A stretch of 64,000 nucleotides of DNA from Treponema bryantii (lineage in GTDB: Bacteria; Spirochaetota; Spirochaetia; Treponematales; Treponemataceae). This document shows, piece by piece, positions 20,655 through 29,410 of this stretch. The notes beneath the pieces are model-generated. The model made no database searches, was not told the DNA's origin, and was given only the letters and a program-made list of their open reading frames with translations. Position 1 is the stretch's first letter. Each line of letters begins with the position of its first letter. The stretch covers positions 1-64,000 of the forward strand of contig NZ_AP025287.1 in the NCBI RefSeq assembly GCF_036492245.1, read 5' to 3'. Both the position numbers and the translations under genes were made by a program.

Positions 20655-21842
20655 CTATTCAACCATTTGAAATACATATGTATTTACTTCTTCTATACCA
20701 TAGTAATTTCTTGTAGTGTAAGTTGCATTTTTTATGTACTTCAATTTATATGAACCAGAAATTGAAGGATTATTTGTAATTATATAACAATATTTTGAAT
20801 ATTCTAAAGGCATATAAAAACCTACTAATAAAATCCAATTATCCCCATCACGTTGATAATCAACTATATTTAATTTCATTGAATCTTGAGAAGACAAAGA
20901 AATAATATCACCTTTTTTAAAAGGAAGCCCATTCAAGAAATCAAAAGAACCTACCTGCAGATAACCAAGTAAATTATCTGGAGATGTTCTTTTTTCATAA
21001 TTTTCCATTTCTTCTATAGATGTAAAACCTTTTTTTATAGCTTCTTTTGTACGCATTCGATGTGCTACTTCTATACTTTCACGGTCAATATTTTTTAAAT
21101 ATTCTAAATCGTCTTTAGGAATAGAACTATAACCATAATTTATATCGTTTCCTGTATAAAATGAATAAACAGCGTAAGAATATAAATCCCAAGTCCTATC
21201 AATATCTCCATTATTTTCTGATAATCGAGCTAGAATCAGAAATGCATTACTTCTAGATTTTCTAATTATTTTTCTAAGTTTATTATCAGTAATAGGTTCT
21301 TTTTGATATGACTTAAGAAATGATAAAGGAACAGCATCTATCAAATTTGCATTTTGTGATAATGGAGTTTCAAGACCTTTAGGTTCACGTAATAATGCCA
21401 AAGCAAGATCTACTGATTTTTCTAACTCATGTTCATCTTCAGTACAAGCCCATAAACCTATATGTGCGAAATAAGTTTCATATTGTTTTATTGATTCTTC
21501 AAATAATTCCTTCGCTTTATCTTTATTACCTATAGAATATTCATAAATACCTTTATAATAAAAATAAACAGATTCGTAATTAAAATTTTTGTTTGCAAGT
21601 TTATCGGATACTAGTAAATCTTGCTCAAAATTATATGATAAATTATCTGAAATTGAGAAGACTTTTAATTCTATCTCATTGACAATCTTAAAGTATGTTC
21701 TTTCAGCATTTTTAAATTTCCCTTTTTCATAAAACTTGTCCCCATTACTTATATTTTTATCATTTAAATTCGTTGTTGGTTCTGCATACATAATGAATAA
21801 ATTGCATAAGAAACAAAAAATTAAAAAGAAAATTCGTCGCAT
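20655..21842 (-). CDS. Secreted TPR-like repeat protein
   Basis: 395 residues with signal peptide MRRIFFLIFCFLCNLFIMYA (cleavage expected after residue 20, no lipobox). Residues 30-260 form helical pairs with TPR character, for example GDKFYEKGKFKNAERTYFKI and YSIGNKDKAKELFEESI. The C-terminal ~110 residues are beta-rich. An AGGAGGT ribosome site precedes the start. It is probably a periplasmic scaffold or binding protein; partners are unknown. It belongs to a block of unlinked secreted proteins on the minus strand. Confidence 0.75.
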   Translation of the reverse strand: MRRIFFLIFCFLCNLFIMYAEPTTNLNDKNISNGDKFYEKGKFKNAERTYFKIVNEIELKVFSISDNLSYNFEQDLLVSDKLANKNFNYESVYFYYKGIYEYSIGNKDKAKELFEESIKQYETYFAHIGLWACTEDEHELEKSVDLALALLREPKGLETPLSQNANLIDAVPLSFLKSYQKEPITDNKLRKIIRKSRSNAFLILARLSENNGDIDRTWDLYSYAVYSFYTGNDINYGYSSIPKDDLEYLKNIDRESIEVAHRMRTKEAIKKGFTSIEEMENYEKRTSPDNLLGYLQVGSFDFLNGLPFKKGDIISLSSQDSMKLNIVDYQRDGDNWILLVGFYMPLEYSKYCYIITNNPSISGSYKLKYIKNATYTTRNYYGIEEVNTYVFQMVE

Positions 21843-22030
21843 TTTTTACCTCCTAGAATTCATTTCGTTTTCTTGATAAAAATCGTATGCAGCAAAAAGT
21901 GTCAGTATAAGACTTTTACTTGAATTCGTTTTCTCATATTTTATCATAAAATAAGAACAAATCAAATTTGGTAGAAATTTATTCTTTAAAAATTAATTAA
22001 ATATTATAACATGAAAAATTAGAATTGTTA

Positions 22031-22276
22031 TTATTCAATTATCCCAGGAACAATAATATCATTGGAATACAAAGCTACAAGTGTTTTTTTGTTTTCTGGA
22101 ATATGACATTCTCTGAAATCATTATAAATTACATTCTCGTAGGTTGCTTTATCCATAAGATAAACTTTGACTGGTTCAGCTTCTAGCAATGTTTGACTTA
22201 ATTTAATTTTAGTTGCATAGGTTTCAGTAAAACCATCATTCGCAGAAAAGAACTCTCGTGTATTTTCATCACTAAT
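22031..22276 (-). pseudogene. Truncated duplicate of the gene at 25120-25449
   Basis: These 246 bases match 25120-25365 with 18 differences by eye (about 93% identity) and encode the last ~82 codons plus stop of that 109-residue protein. The frame is intact, but the first ~27 codons and the start are missing. Similarity ends abruptly at 22276, six bases before the stop of the lipoprotein gene at 22283. It is a remnant of a duplication or recombination. No ribosome site or start was seen, so it is probably not expressed as such. Confidence 0.8.
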
Positions 22277-22282
22277 TATATT

Positions 22283-23515
22283 TTAACGCCAATTACTTAG
22301 GACATCCTCTGCGGTCAATGGATTAAAATAAAATGTTAATAGGTTTTTATGTGGTATACCATTTTTATCCATTATTATATACTCTTCCCATGCACGATAA
22401 TTATAAATGTTGTTTTGATATTTATAATAGGAAACCCATTTAGAATCATCCCATATTATATGCCATATTTTTTGATAGGAATCACCATCAGTCCAATACA
22501 ATGGTGATGAATTATTCATAATACATGTTTCATATACCCGTTTATTTATTGTTTTACCACTAGTTAAACGAATCGGCATGGTATTTTTTGTATATCTACA
22601 AACTATGCTTTTGTTTTCAATAAATTGATAATAATCTATTTCATAACTACCATCTTGAAAAGAATAATACTGTTCTGTATTTTTATATTTTATGGCTTTA
22701 TTCTTATCTTGAATAACCGCTACTGGTTCTCCTTGATGTGTAATAATCAAATAAGTATCTGGATCCCTTCCTGCAACAATTTTATATAAATAATACGGAA
22801 AACTATAAGTTGTAAATATATAATAATAATATCCCCATGAATCCCTCGGTTCATTAAAGATTGGAAACAATTCTATATTGTTCAAATTTGTAGTTTCCCA
22901 TTCGATATCATCAGTAAAGTATTTATTTACAGAATGCAATAATTCTTGATTTTTTCGTATTTGCTGGAAAAACTTAAATACATAAATTGATTCAAAATTA
23001 TAAATTTTCCCCTTTTCTAAGCTTGCTATAGAATTGGAATATTTATGTATTATTTCTATATTATTTGTAGAGAGAAAATGCTCCCAAAAACCATATTTAT
23101 CAAAGTAATAATTCTCTTTTCCAGAACAAGAAAAATTGTATTCATTTCTCAGTTTAACAAGTTCCCCCCTTCCATTACTCAATGTAATTTCAATTGTGAA
23201 ATAGTTATCACCTAAAACAATGAAGTCTGGAAATTCAAATATATCAATTGCAATTACTTTATAAAAATCATTTTCTGAACAGACTGATGTAATATCGCAA
23301 TCTTTTAGTGGAATATAAAATATCCCACTTTTACTATCTCTGTTCTCATGAAGATATTGCTCGTTGAGTTCTGATATAATCCTCGAAGATAAACTTCCAT
23401 CATTCTTATATCCCTTAAAACTGACATTTTCAGATCTCCTGAAACTAACACAACTTGAAAAATAAACAAGAATGATTATTAATACAGTTATTTTCCATTG
23501 TATTTTTTTACGCAT
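22283..23515 (-). CDS. Hypothetical lipoprotein
   Basis: 410 residues. The N terminus MRKKIQWKITVLIIILVYFSSC is a lipoprotein signal with Cys at residue 22. The mature part is aromatic-rich (Tyr, Trp, Phe), likely beta-structured, without a recognised family motif. It ends immediately next to the truncated duplicate at 22031-22276, so its 3' end marks a recombination join. Function unknown; probably surface or periplasmic cargo. Confidence 0.75.
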   Translation of the reverse strand: MRKKIQWKITVLIIILVYFSSCVSFRRSENVSFKGYKNDGSLSSRIISELNEQYLHENRDSKSGIFYIPLKDCDITSVCSENDFYKVIAIDIFEFPDFIVLGDNYFTIEITLSNGRGELVKLRNEYNFSCSGKENYYFDKYGFWEHFLSTNNIEIIHKYSNSIASLEKGKIYNFESIYVFKFFQQIRKNQELLHSVNKYFTDDIEWETTNLNNIELFPIFNEPRDSWGYYYYIFTTYSFPYYLYKIVAGRDPDTYLIITHQGEPVAVIQDKNKAIKYKNTEQYYSFQDGSYEIDYYQFIENKSIVCRYTKNTMPIRLTSGKTINKRVYETCIMNNSSPLYWTDGDSYQKIWHIIWDDSKWVSYYKYQNNIYNYRAWEEYIIMDKNGIPHKNLLTFYFNPLTAEDVLSNWR

Positions 23516-23657
23516 AAAGGAATCCCTTGTTTAAATTTATAGAGAATACTGTTGTTAAACTAATTTACAACAAGCAAATATAATACGAATTCCAAAAAAA
23601 ATCTATAAAAAGAAAAAATGTGAATTTTTTAGATGCATATAACTAGAGTTTCTATTT

Positions 23658-23855
23658 CTAAGGTTCTAGCAATTTAACAAGAAGCTCTCCAGCTTCCTTT
23701 CCTGTCATAGAATCAATCATGTTCGCCAGGTCTGGATCCATTTTTTCACCAAGCACATGTTCAATTTCTCTGCTTGAAGGAGATTTATCATCAGAATAAT
23801 TCTCCTGGTAAAAATCATTTGTCATAATCATTGATGGATTAAATACTGCTGCCAT
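23658..23855 (-). CDS. Small hypothetical acidic protein
   Basis: 65 residues, acidic, with a likely helical C-terminal half (DPDLANMIDSMTGKEAGELL). A near-perfect ribosome site (GGAGGT) 6 bases before the ATG makes translation likely. No family recognised and no signal peptide. It stands alone between spacers of ~140 and ~195 bases. Confidence 0.6.
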   Translation of the reverse strand: MAAVFNPSMIMTNDFYQENYSDDKSPSSREIEHVLGEKMDPDLANMIDSMTGKEAGELLVKLLEP

Positions 23856-24050
23856 ATATTACCTCCGGCAATAATTTAGAACCTAAAAAGTTCTCATATA
23901 TAATATTGTCAAAGATGTATCATTTTAGGAAAAGAATTTGAAAAAAAGTTTAAAAATTCGTCAAAATTAACTTTCTAGCCGTACATTACTACGAAATAAC
24001 GCAATCTAGACTATTATAAATCTTCTCCCCAGATTTCTTGTAGTTATAGA

Positions 24051-24308
24051 TTAATTATCTTTTACTTTTGCTTCATAAGTTAGTTGATTTTTATACATAG
24101 CTGTTAGAAATTTTGAAATACCTTCCGGAGAAATTCTGTAATAAGGATCATCTTGTCTAAATACATTTTCAAGATTTTTTATAATGGACGCAACTTCTTT
24201 TACAGAAAAATATTTTTGTTTTTCTGTATCAAAGATTTTTTTTCCATTAATTATTATTTCTTCATCAGGAGCTTCATCATAGGTTGAAATATCTAATATA
24301 TCAAACAT
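24051..24308 (-). CDS. Small hypothetical protein
   Basis: 85 residues, acidic at the N terminus, with a helical segment around SVKEVASIIKNLENVF. No family recognised. It is the last gene of a minus-strand series of unknown membrane and soluble proteins (24.0-26.6 kb), 56 bases after its upstream neighbour. Confidence 0.55.
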   Translation of the reverse strand: MFDILDISTYDEAPDEEIIINGKKIFDTEKQKYFSVKEVASIIKNLENVFRQDDPYYRISPEGISKFLTAMYKNQLTYEAKVKDN

Positions 24309-24364
24309 ACTTAAATTATCTTCTTACTTTAATAATTTTGCAAATTTAAAATTTTAGAACTTTG

Positions 24365-25075
24365 TTAGATATTTACCTTATTTGCATCAACTAATTCACT
24401 ATCTTGAGATTGAGGTTCTTCTATATCTTTATCAGTGTCTTCATCTTGAACTTGAGGTTGTTTTATATATTCTTCTTGAATATCTTTTGTATTCTTTTTA
24501 TTTGAACATGAATATACTGCTGCAGCTCCCCCTATTGCACCAAATAATCCAAATATAATTGTTAGAAGAAAAACTAACTTTCCATTCTTAAAATTATTAA
24601 ATCTTTCATTTTTATACTTTTTTTCTTCATCTTTTGTTCTAAACGTTTTGGAAAACTTGTAAAAATAATTATCCAAAGATATAGTTTGTTGAAAAAACTT
24701 TCTTAAACTATTTTGAGATGTTAAATCTGTTACATATTGGTATATTTTATCTTTATTAAGTACAGTAAAAGTAATAGACTCAGATTTATTTGATATTGTA
24801 ATTAATCCTTTTGTTTCTAATAATTTAAGAAAAGTATTTATATCTTTAATAACAGTATTTAATTCGGCACTTTCTTCTAATGTTAAAATAAACCCAGTAT
24901 TCGAATGTATTACTTCATCGAAAACCATGTTTTCTGCGACTTTAAAATTTTGGTGAATATTCGAAATATCTTGTTCTTTCAATTCAAAACTTAATTGACT
25001 TTTGAGTATTTCAATAAGGGATTTTTCTTTTCTAAGAAAACCTATAATTGTTTTTTGATTTTCCGTTAATTCCAT
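24365..25075 (-). CDS. Hypothetical protein with C-terminal membrane anchor
   Basis: 236 residues. Residues 1-165 are soluble and mixed helical. One transmembrane segment at about 171-192 (LVFLLTIIFGLFGAIGGAAA) is followed by an acidic Gln/Asp-rich tail. The topology suggests an N-terminal cytoplasmic domain anchored near its end. No family was recognised. The short distance to the genes on either side suggests a shared operon. Confidence 0.6.
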   Translation of the reverse strand: MELTENQKTIIGFLRKEKSLIEILKSQLSFELKEQDISNIHQNFKVAENMVFDEVIHSNTGFILTLEESAELNTVIKDINTFLKLLETKGLITISNKSESITFTVLNKDKIYQYVTDLTSQNSLRKFFQQTISLDNYFYKFSKTFRTKDEEKKYKNERFNNFKNGKLVFLLTIIFGLFGAIGGAAAVYSCSNKKNTKDIQEEYIKQPQVQDEDTDKDIEEPQSQDSELVDANKVNI

Positions 25076-25119
25076 TTTTAACTTCCATTCTCAATAGTTT
25101 TTTACTTTTATTATTTATA

Positions 25120-25449
25120 TTATTCAATTCTCCCAGGAACAATAATATCATTGGAATACAAGGCTACAAGTGTTTTTTTATTTTCTGGAATATGACATTC
25201 TCTGAAATCATTATAAATTACATTTTCGTAAGTTGTTTTATCCATAAGATAAACTTTGACCGGTTCAGCTTCCAGTAATGTTTGACTCAATTTCATGTCA
25301 GTTGCATAGGTTTCAGTAAATCCATCATTTGCAGAAAAAAACTCACGTGTATTCTCATCACTAATATCTGGAACGTTTTTTGTGTTTACAAAACATTCGA
25401 TTTTATAAAGTATTTCTTTATTTTCTTCAATATATTCTTTTAACTTCAT
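25120..25449 (-). CDS. Hypothetical protein, intact member of a duplicated pair
   Basis: 109 residues, soluble, mixed alpha/beta, beginning MKLKEYIEENKEILYKIE. It is the full-length version of the fragment at 22031-22276; most differences between the copies are third-base changes, which suggests the protein was under selection. It lies 5 bases after the membrane protein gene upstream and is co-transcribed with it. No family recognised. Confidence 0.65.
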   Translation of the reverse strand: MKLKEYIEENKEILYKIECFVNTKNVPDISDENTREFFSANDGFTETYATDMKLSQTLLEAEPVKVYLMDKTTYENVIYNDFRECHIPENKKTLVALYSNDIIVPGRIE

Positions 25450-25454
25450 TTCCC

Positions 25455-26075
25455 CTACTCCTTGTCTTGAATTAATAATACTACAGAAATTGAAAATAGA
25501 ATAGAATTAATTATCATTGGCAGCATATTTAAGTATCCATATTTTGGAATCATAATTCCATATTGTAATAAAGACCAACATAAAAGAGCATATGCTGAAA
25601 TGTGGAAGATTCTTTTTAGTTTTTTTGGTACTTTTATGCTCTCATCTTTTTTGGGAGTCTTAAAATACTCTTCACCTTCTTTTGTTTTTAATTTTACTGC
25701 AACTAAGAATTCTTCTGCAGTATCTTTATATAAATTAAGGTGCTGTAGAAAGTTTACCTGAGCAAATACAGTACTTTTTGGTACATTAAAATATTTAATA
25801 TACTTTTCTGTAACATTATGGAACGTTCCTATTTCAGTTTTCTCAGTACGTAATATATCATTTACTGTAAGGTAATTGATTATAATGATATACCAGTTCT
25901 TATTTTTTTTAATTTTATTAATTAAAGATTTACCATTAATTCTTTTATTGATTGTTTTTATTGTCTCCGGACAATTCTGATAAATTAATTTGTAAAGGCT
26001 AATAGTTTTTCTATTCCCTTTTTCCTCTGGAACTGTTTGTATAAAATCTGTAAAGTTGGTATTCATTAGCTCCAC
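25455..26075 (-). CDS. Hypothetical membrane protein
   Basis: 206 residues. A soluble N-terminal part (to ~150) is followed by two C-terminal hydrophobic helices, about 153-174 and 183-203, forming a hairpin anchor. The start overlaps the end of the nuclease gene by 10 bases, so translation is probably coupled to it. No family recognised. Confidence 0.65.
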   Translation of the reverse strand: MELMNTNFTDFIQTVPEEKGNRKTISLYKLIYQNCPETIKTINKRINGKSLINKIKKNKNWYIIIINYLTVNDILRTEKTEIGTFHNVTEKYIKYFNVPKSTVFAQVNFLQHLNLYKDTAEEFLVAVKLKTKEGEEYFKTPKKDESIKVPKKLKRIFHISAYALLCWSLLQYGIMIPKYGYLNMLPMIINSILFSISVVLLIQDKE

Positions 26076-26626
26076 TTCCCCTTATGATTTGTCTTTGCAT
26101 AAAATTCTGCACCTCTGAAAAGGTTCATATAATAATCTTCAAATTTAAAGTTTGGATAATAGTTTCCATAACCTTGCTCAATAAGTATTTTATTAAATAA
26201 ATAATCTTCATGATAAACGTAGGCAATTAGTCTTTTGTATTTATCTCTTCTGCTTGAAACTGTATCAAAACGAAGTTTTACACTTCTCCCAGATAAACAT
26301 TTGCTTGTAAAGTCCGCTGCCTCTGTAGCATAATATTCTTTTTCTTTCTTTTTATGGATATTCAATTCCGGAGTATTTACACCTATAAGCCTTATTGTTT
26401 CTTCTGCGGAGCATTCTTCAGGAATTGTACCTACAAAACGGATTTTGATAGTATCACCATCTACAACCTTTGTTACAATAGCATCATAAGTTTTGTTTTT
26501 TTCTTCCTGAGTTAGTTTTTCTTCTACTATTTCTGCATTGTTGTTACGATTTATCAGCTGAGTAGTTTTTGTAATAAGAAAAGCTGCTGATAAAATAATT
26601 AATGCAATAAATTTTGATTTTTTCAT
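26066..26626 (-). CDS. Membrane-anchored or exported thermonuclease (SNase-like)
   Basis: 186 residues. A hydrophobic N-terminal segment (7-19) can export or anchor the protein. The staphylococcal nuclease fold follows with VVDGDTIKIRF (54-64), IRLIGVNTPE with R79 and E87, and DKYKRLIAYVY with R132. These match the catalytic Arg-Glu-Arg set. It would cut DNA or RNA outside the cytoplasm using Ca2+, by family. It starts 3 bases after the ArdC-type gene, placing a nuclease in the antirestriction operon, as on many conjugative plasmids. Confidence 0.88.
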   Translation of the reverse strand: MKKSKFIALIILSAAFLITKTTQLINRNNNAEIVEEKLTQEEKNKTYDAIVTKVVDGDTIKIRFVGTIPEECSAEETIRLIGVNTPELNIHKKKEKEYYATEAADFTSKCLSGRSVKLRFDTVSSRRDKYKRLIAYVYHEDYLFNKILIEQGYGNYYPNFKFEDYYMNLFRGAEFYAKTNHKGKWS

Positions 26627-26629
26627 TAT

Positions 26630-27757
26630 TTATCTACCCTTCCTGCCTTTAATCTGAATTTCAACATTCTCAGTTGTCGATTCATTTACTTTTTCTTTAG
26701 TATTATTTCTTGTAAAATCCTGAATATAATCAGAAGCTTTTTTGGCCTTCTGACAAGCTTCAAAAATAGATGCTGGTTTTTCTTTTAAAGAACTACACCA
26801 GGATTCTACATAAGATAAATTATTATCTGTTGGTTTGAACATAATGTTACAATCTTTTGCAAGAAGATAACTTCCAATTTCAGCAACAAGTTCTTCTTTT
26901 GCTCTCCATTGTTTAGATTTTCCATAATTGGCAAATTCTTCTCTGTCTAAACGCCAGGATACTCCAGTCCAGTGAGTCAATTCATGAAGAACAGTACTAT
27001 AGTAGTCGATTTGAGAATTAAATTTATCTTTTGGTACAAGATGAATATGATCATCCATTTCTGTATAATAGCCCTGGTCTATCTGGTCATAAACAATTTT
27101 TACACCAGTATTTTTAATAAGAGTTTCTGGTTCAATTAAAGTTTCAATAACTTTTTTATCTTCTTTCTCAACTTTCATTGGTTCAAAACCAGGTCTATAG
27201 ATTGCATTTCCATTTTCATCTTTAACCTTATTTCCATTTTCATCATAGGTATATTTTCCAATTTGAGCAGCATTGAAAATTACCCAGCTTCTTAAAATAG
27301 GTTTAGAGTATGCAATTTCTACACCTTCATAGTTTGGATTGTTTTCATCATATCTGATTGGATTACCATCCTTATCATAGAAACGTCTTTCAAAGAAAGA
27401 GATTGTAGTACCCTTCTCGCCTTTCTTTACCCATAAATGTTCTTTATCATCCTCAATTTTTCCATTGTATTCCATTAGTTCATTTACAGTACACCAGCGA
27501 GGATCTTCAGAACCAAGTAAGCTACGGTTTATTTCACAGATAAGTCCATTAATTCCTTTATAATGATTTATCTGCTTTCCATTTTTATCTGTCATTTGGA
27601 AGAGATTGTAATCACGCTTATTTACACCAGGTACCCAAGGTTTTCTCCAAGGGGCTGTACCTTCCTGAATACCTTTGATAAACATGTCTGCAACTTGTTT
27701 TTCATAGTCATCTCTTTTCTTCTGTCGTTCTTCTTTTGAAAGTGTTTTGTATGCCAT
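26630..27757 (-). CDS. ArdC-like antirestriction protein (ssDNA-binding plus zincin domain)
   Basis: 375 residues. The N-terminal ArdC/DUF1738 ssDNA-binding domain spans ~15-190, with TAPWRKPW (34-41) and the motif HYKGINGL (65-72). A zincin-like metallopeptidase domain follows, with HELTH at 258-262 and EELVAEIG (288-295) supplying the distal acidic ligands. Proteins of this type enter or are made early in recipients and protect incoming ssDNA from restriction. Here a type III R-M system lies on the same replicon. The start overlaps the preceding gene by 1 base (ATG/TAA junction). Confidence 0.88.
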   Translation of the reverse strand: MAYKTLSKEERQKKRDDYEKQVADMFIKGIQEGTAPWRKPWVPGVNKRDYNLFQMTDKNGKQINHYKGINGLICEINRSLLGSEDPRWCTVNELMEYNGKIEDDKEHLWVKKGEKGTTISFFERRFYDKDGNPIRYDENNPNYEGVEIAYSKPILRSWVIFNAAQIGKYTYDENGNKVKDENGNAIYRPGFEPMKVEKEDKKVIETLIEPETLIKNTGVKIVYDQIDQGYYTEMDDHIHLVPKDKFNSQIDYYSTVLHELTHWTGVSWRLDREEFANYGKSKQWRAKEELVAEIGSYLLAKDCNIMFKPTDNNLSYVESWCSSLKEKPASIFEACQKAKKASDYIQDFTRNNTKEKVNESTTENVEIQIKGRKGR

Positions 27758-28536
27758 TATCGTTTTTTAATACTCCCTTGTATTTTTGAAAAAATATTTT
27801 GATTAGAAATTTCTTTTGATTTTTCAGCTAACAATCTTTTATAATCAAGATTTTCGTTATCTAATTTTTTACAGTTATACTTCCAGGCTTCAAATAATTT
27901 GTCCGGATGCATTCTAGAATAATCAATTATTTGTTTTAATGTATCTTTACTCATATAATCCAAAGGATTAAAAGGCTGAAGATTCGCACAACATCTTAGA
28001 TTAATTTCAATCAAATGACTTAGATTATTTTGAGGATGTTCTCCATCAAAAGTATATTTTCCTTTTTGATAAGGTTTTATACCTTTAATTTTATTTGAAG
28101 TTTGAAAAGATTCTTTGTTCTTTAATAGAGAATCTTTAGCATCACATAAAGGAAGGTATTCTTTTATATTATTAAAATAATCTACTTCACATTTGAAAGG
28201 AGCAGTCTTAAAAGTTCGATCGTTCAATTCCTTTAAATGATTTTTGGTAACATCATTATAAGGAATGAAACAATGTTCTTCTTTTCCTGTTTTTAATCTA
28301 ATTGCATCATTATAGGTTTTGAAATAAATTTGAGAAAAAAAAGAATTTTCTGGTTTTTCAAATTTAGTAAAAACAAAATAAGCTTTATCTGTTTTTCTAA
28401 ATAAAAAACTTTCCATGCCTAAATGATTTATTGTATTACTGAGAATATAACGTGGTTTATATGAAGGTGCTGTATGTTCATATGGAACATAACTAAAGAT
28501 ATTACCTTTAATATCTTTATCTTTAAATATTTTCAT
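27757..28536 (-). CDS. Hypothetical protein of the antirestriction operon
   Basis: 259 residues, basic, without signal peptide or membrane segment. Its C-terminal part (a helical 'FxxxxxxHPDKLFEAW' region near 205-230) loosely resembles the C-terminal ends of the two upstream operon proteins, where a similar 'hPxxxxRIxN' segment occurs. It overlaps the upstream gene by 14 bases and the ArdC gene by 1. A related accessory domain is possible; function unknown. Confidence 0.6.
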   Translation of the reverse strand: MKIFKDKDIKGNIFSYVPYEHTAPSYKPRYILSNTINHLGMESFLFRKTDKAYFVFTKFEKPENSFFSQIYFKTYNDAIRLKTGKEEHCFIPYNDVTKNHLKELNDRTFKTAPFKCEVDYFNNIKEYLPLCDAKDSLLKNKESFQTSNKIKGIKPYQKGKYTFDGEHPQNNLSHLIEINLRCCANLQPFNPLDYMSKDTLKQIIDYSRMHPDKLFEAWKYNCKKLDNENLDYKRLLAEKSKEISNQNIFSKIQGSIKKR

Positions 28537-29410
28537 TTACCGTTATATATTCTCCAAAAGAATTGAAACATACATTATTTATGATTCGAATAAATAAAGC
28601 CGGATGTTCTTTTATAAAATCAATAAACTCTTGGCTTGTTGTATAACAATCAGGTTCATATTCCTTATTAGACAAAACGCTATAAAAATAATTTTTAATA
28701 ACTTTTGTCAACTTAATCTCTGGGCTATCATCTTCTAGAAGCAGACTTTTTTCATAGTTGATGTTTGAAATCTTATATATAAGATCTGAAGTACCATAAT
28801 TAGTTTTATTAACAGGTATGATAGATTCAAAGATATCTTTGTTTCTCAAAATGTCTTTTTTTGAAAGAATAATTATTTCATAAGCTTTATCTTCAATAAT
28901 GATATTGTGCGATAGACACATTTCATTATTTATATACATCTGACATTCATTGTTATTCTGAAAATTGCGATAAAGAATATTAAAATAAGATATTCCTTTA
29001 TAAATCAGATATGAGTTAACATTGTAAAATAAATAAGGTGTTGCCTTATTTTGCAGCGGATGTTTTTTTTCATTTAAAAGTTTGATTGTATCCTTATAAA
29101 ATTCAAATTCATATTTACTTAAATTTGAATCTGAAATAAACAATAAAGCATTTTCGAAACTTTCTGAGACCTGGCATTTATTTACATTTCCAAATTGTTT
29201 TATAGCAATGTAATTATGTTTTTTCAGATCTTCCAGAATTATACTTTGCAGTCCTTCAATTTTATTCTTTTCAATAAAAGACTGCTGTTTATAAAGAGGT
29301 TCATTATTGTCTTTTTTATGATATATTAATTCTTCACTATTTAAATCTAGGAATTTTTGAAATATATCTTTATTTTCAAGTTCATCTAAAGTAACTTTAT
29401 TTTTTTTCAT
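28523..29410 (-). CDS. Polyvalent-type hypothetical protein with ArdC-like motif
   Basis: 295 residues. Residues ~115-140 read KKHPLQNKATPYLFYNVNSY followed by LIYKGIS. This matches the pattern HPLQ...PDYIYNPVNNAIYRG in the next upstream protein and YKGIN in the ArdC protein, suggesting a diverged ssDNA-binding-like module. The C-terminal 'EFIDFIKEHPALFIRIINN' also matches that protein's end. It overlaps both neighbours by a few bases. No HExxH was seen. Role in recipient protection is inferred from context only. Confidence 0.6.
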   Translation of the reverse strand: MKKNKVTLDELENKDIFQKFLDLNSEELIYHKKDNNEPLYKQQSFIEKNKIEGLQSIILEDLKKHNYIAIKQFGNVNKCQVSESFENALLFISDSNLSKYEFEFYKDTIKLLNEKKHPLQNKATPYLFYNVNSYLIYKGISYFNILYRNFQNNNECQMYINNEMCLSHNIIIEDKAYEIIILSKKDILRNKDIFESIIPVNKTNYGTSDLIYKISNINYEKSLLLEDDSPEIKLTKVIKNYFYSVLSNKEYEPDCYTTSQEFIDFIKEHPALFIRIINNVCFNSFGEYITVNENI

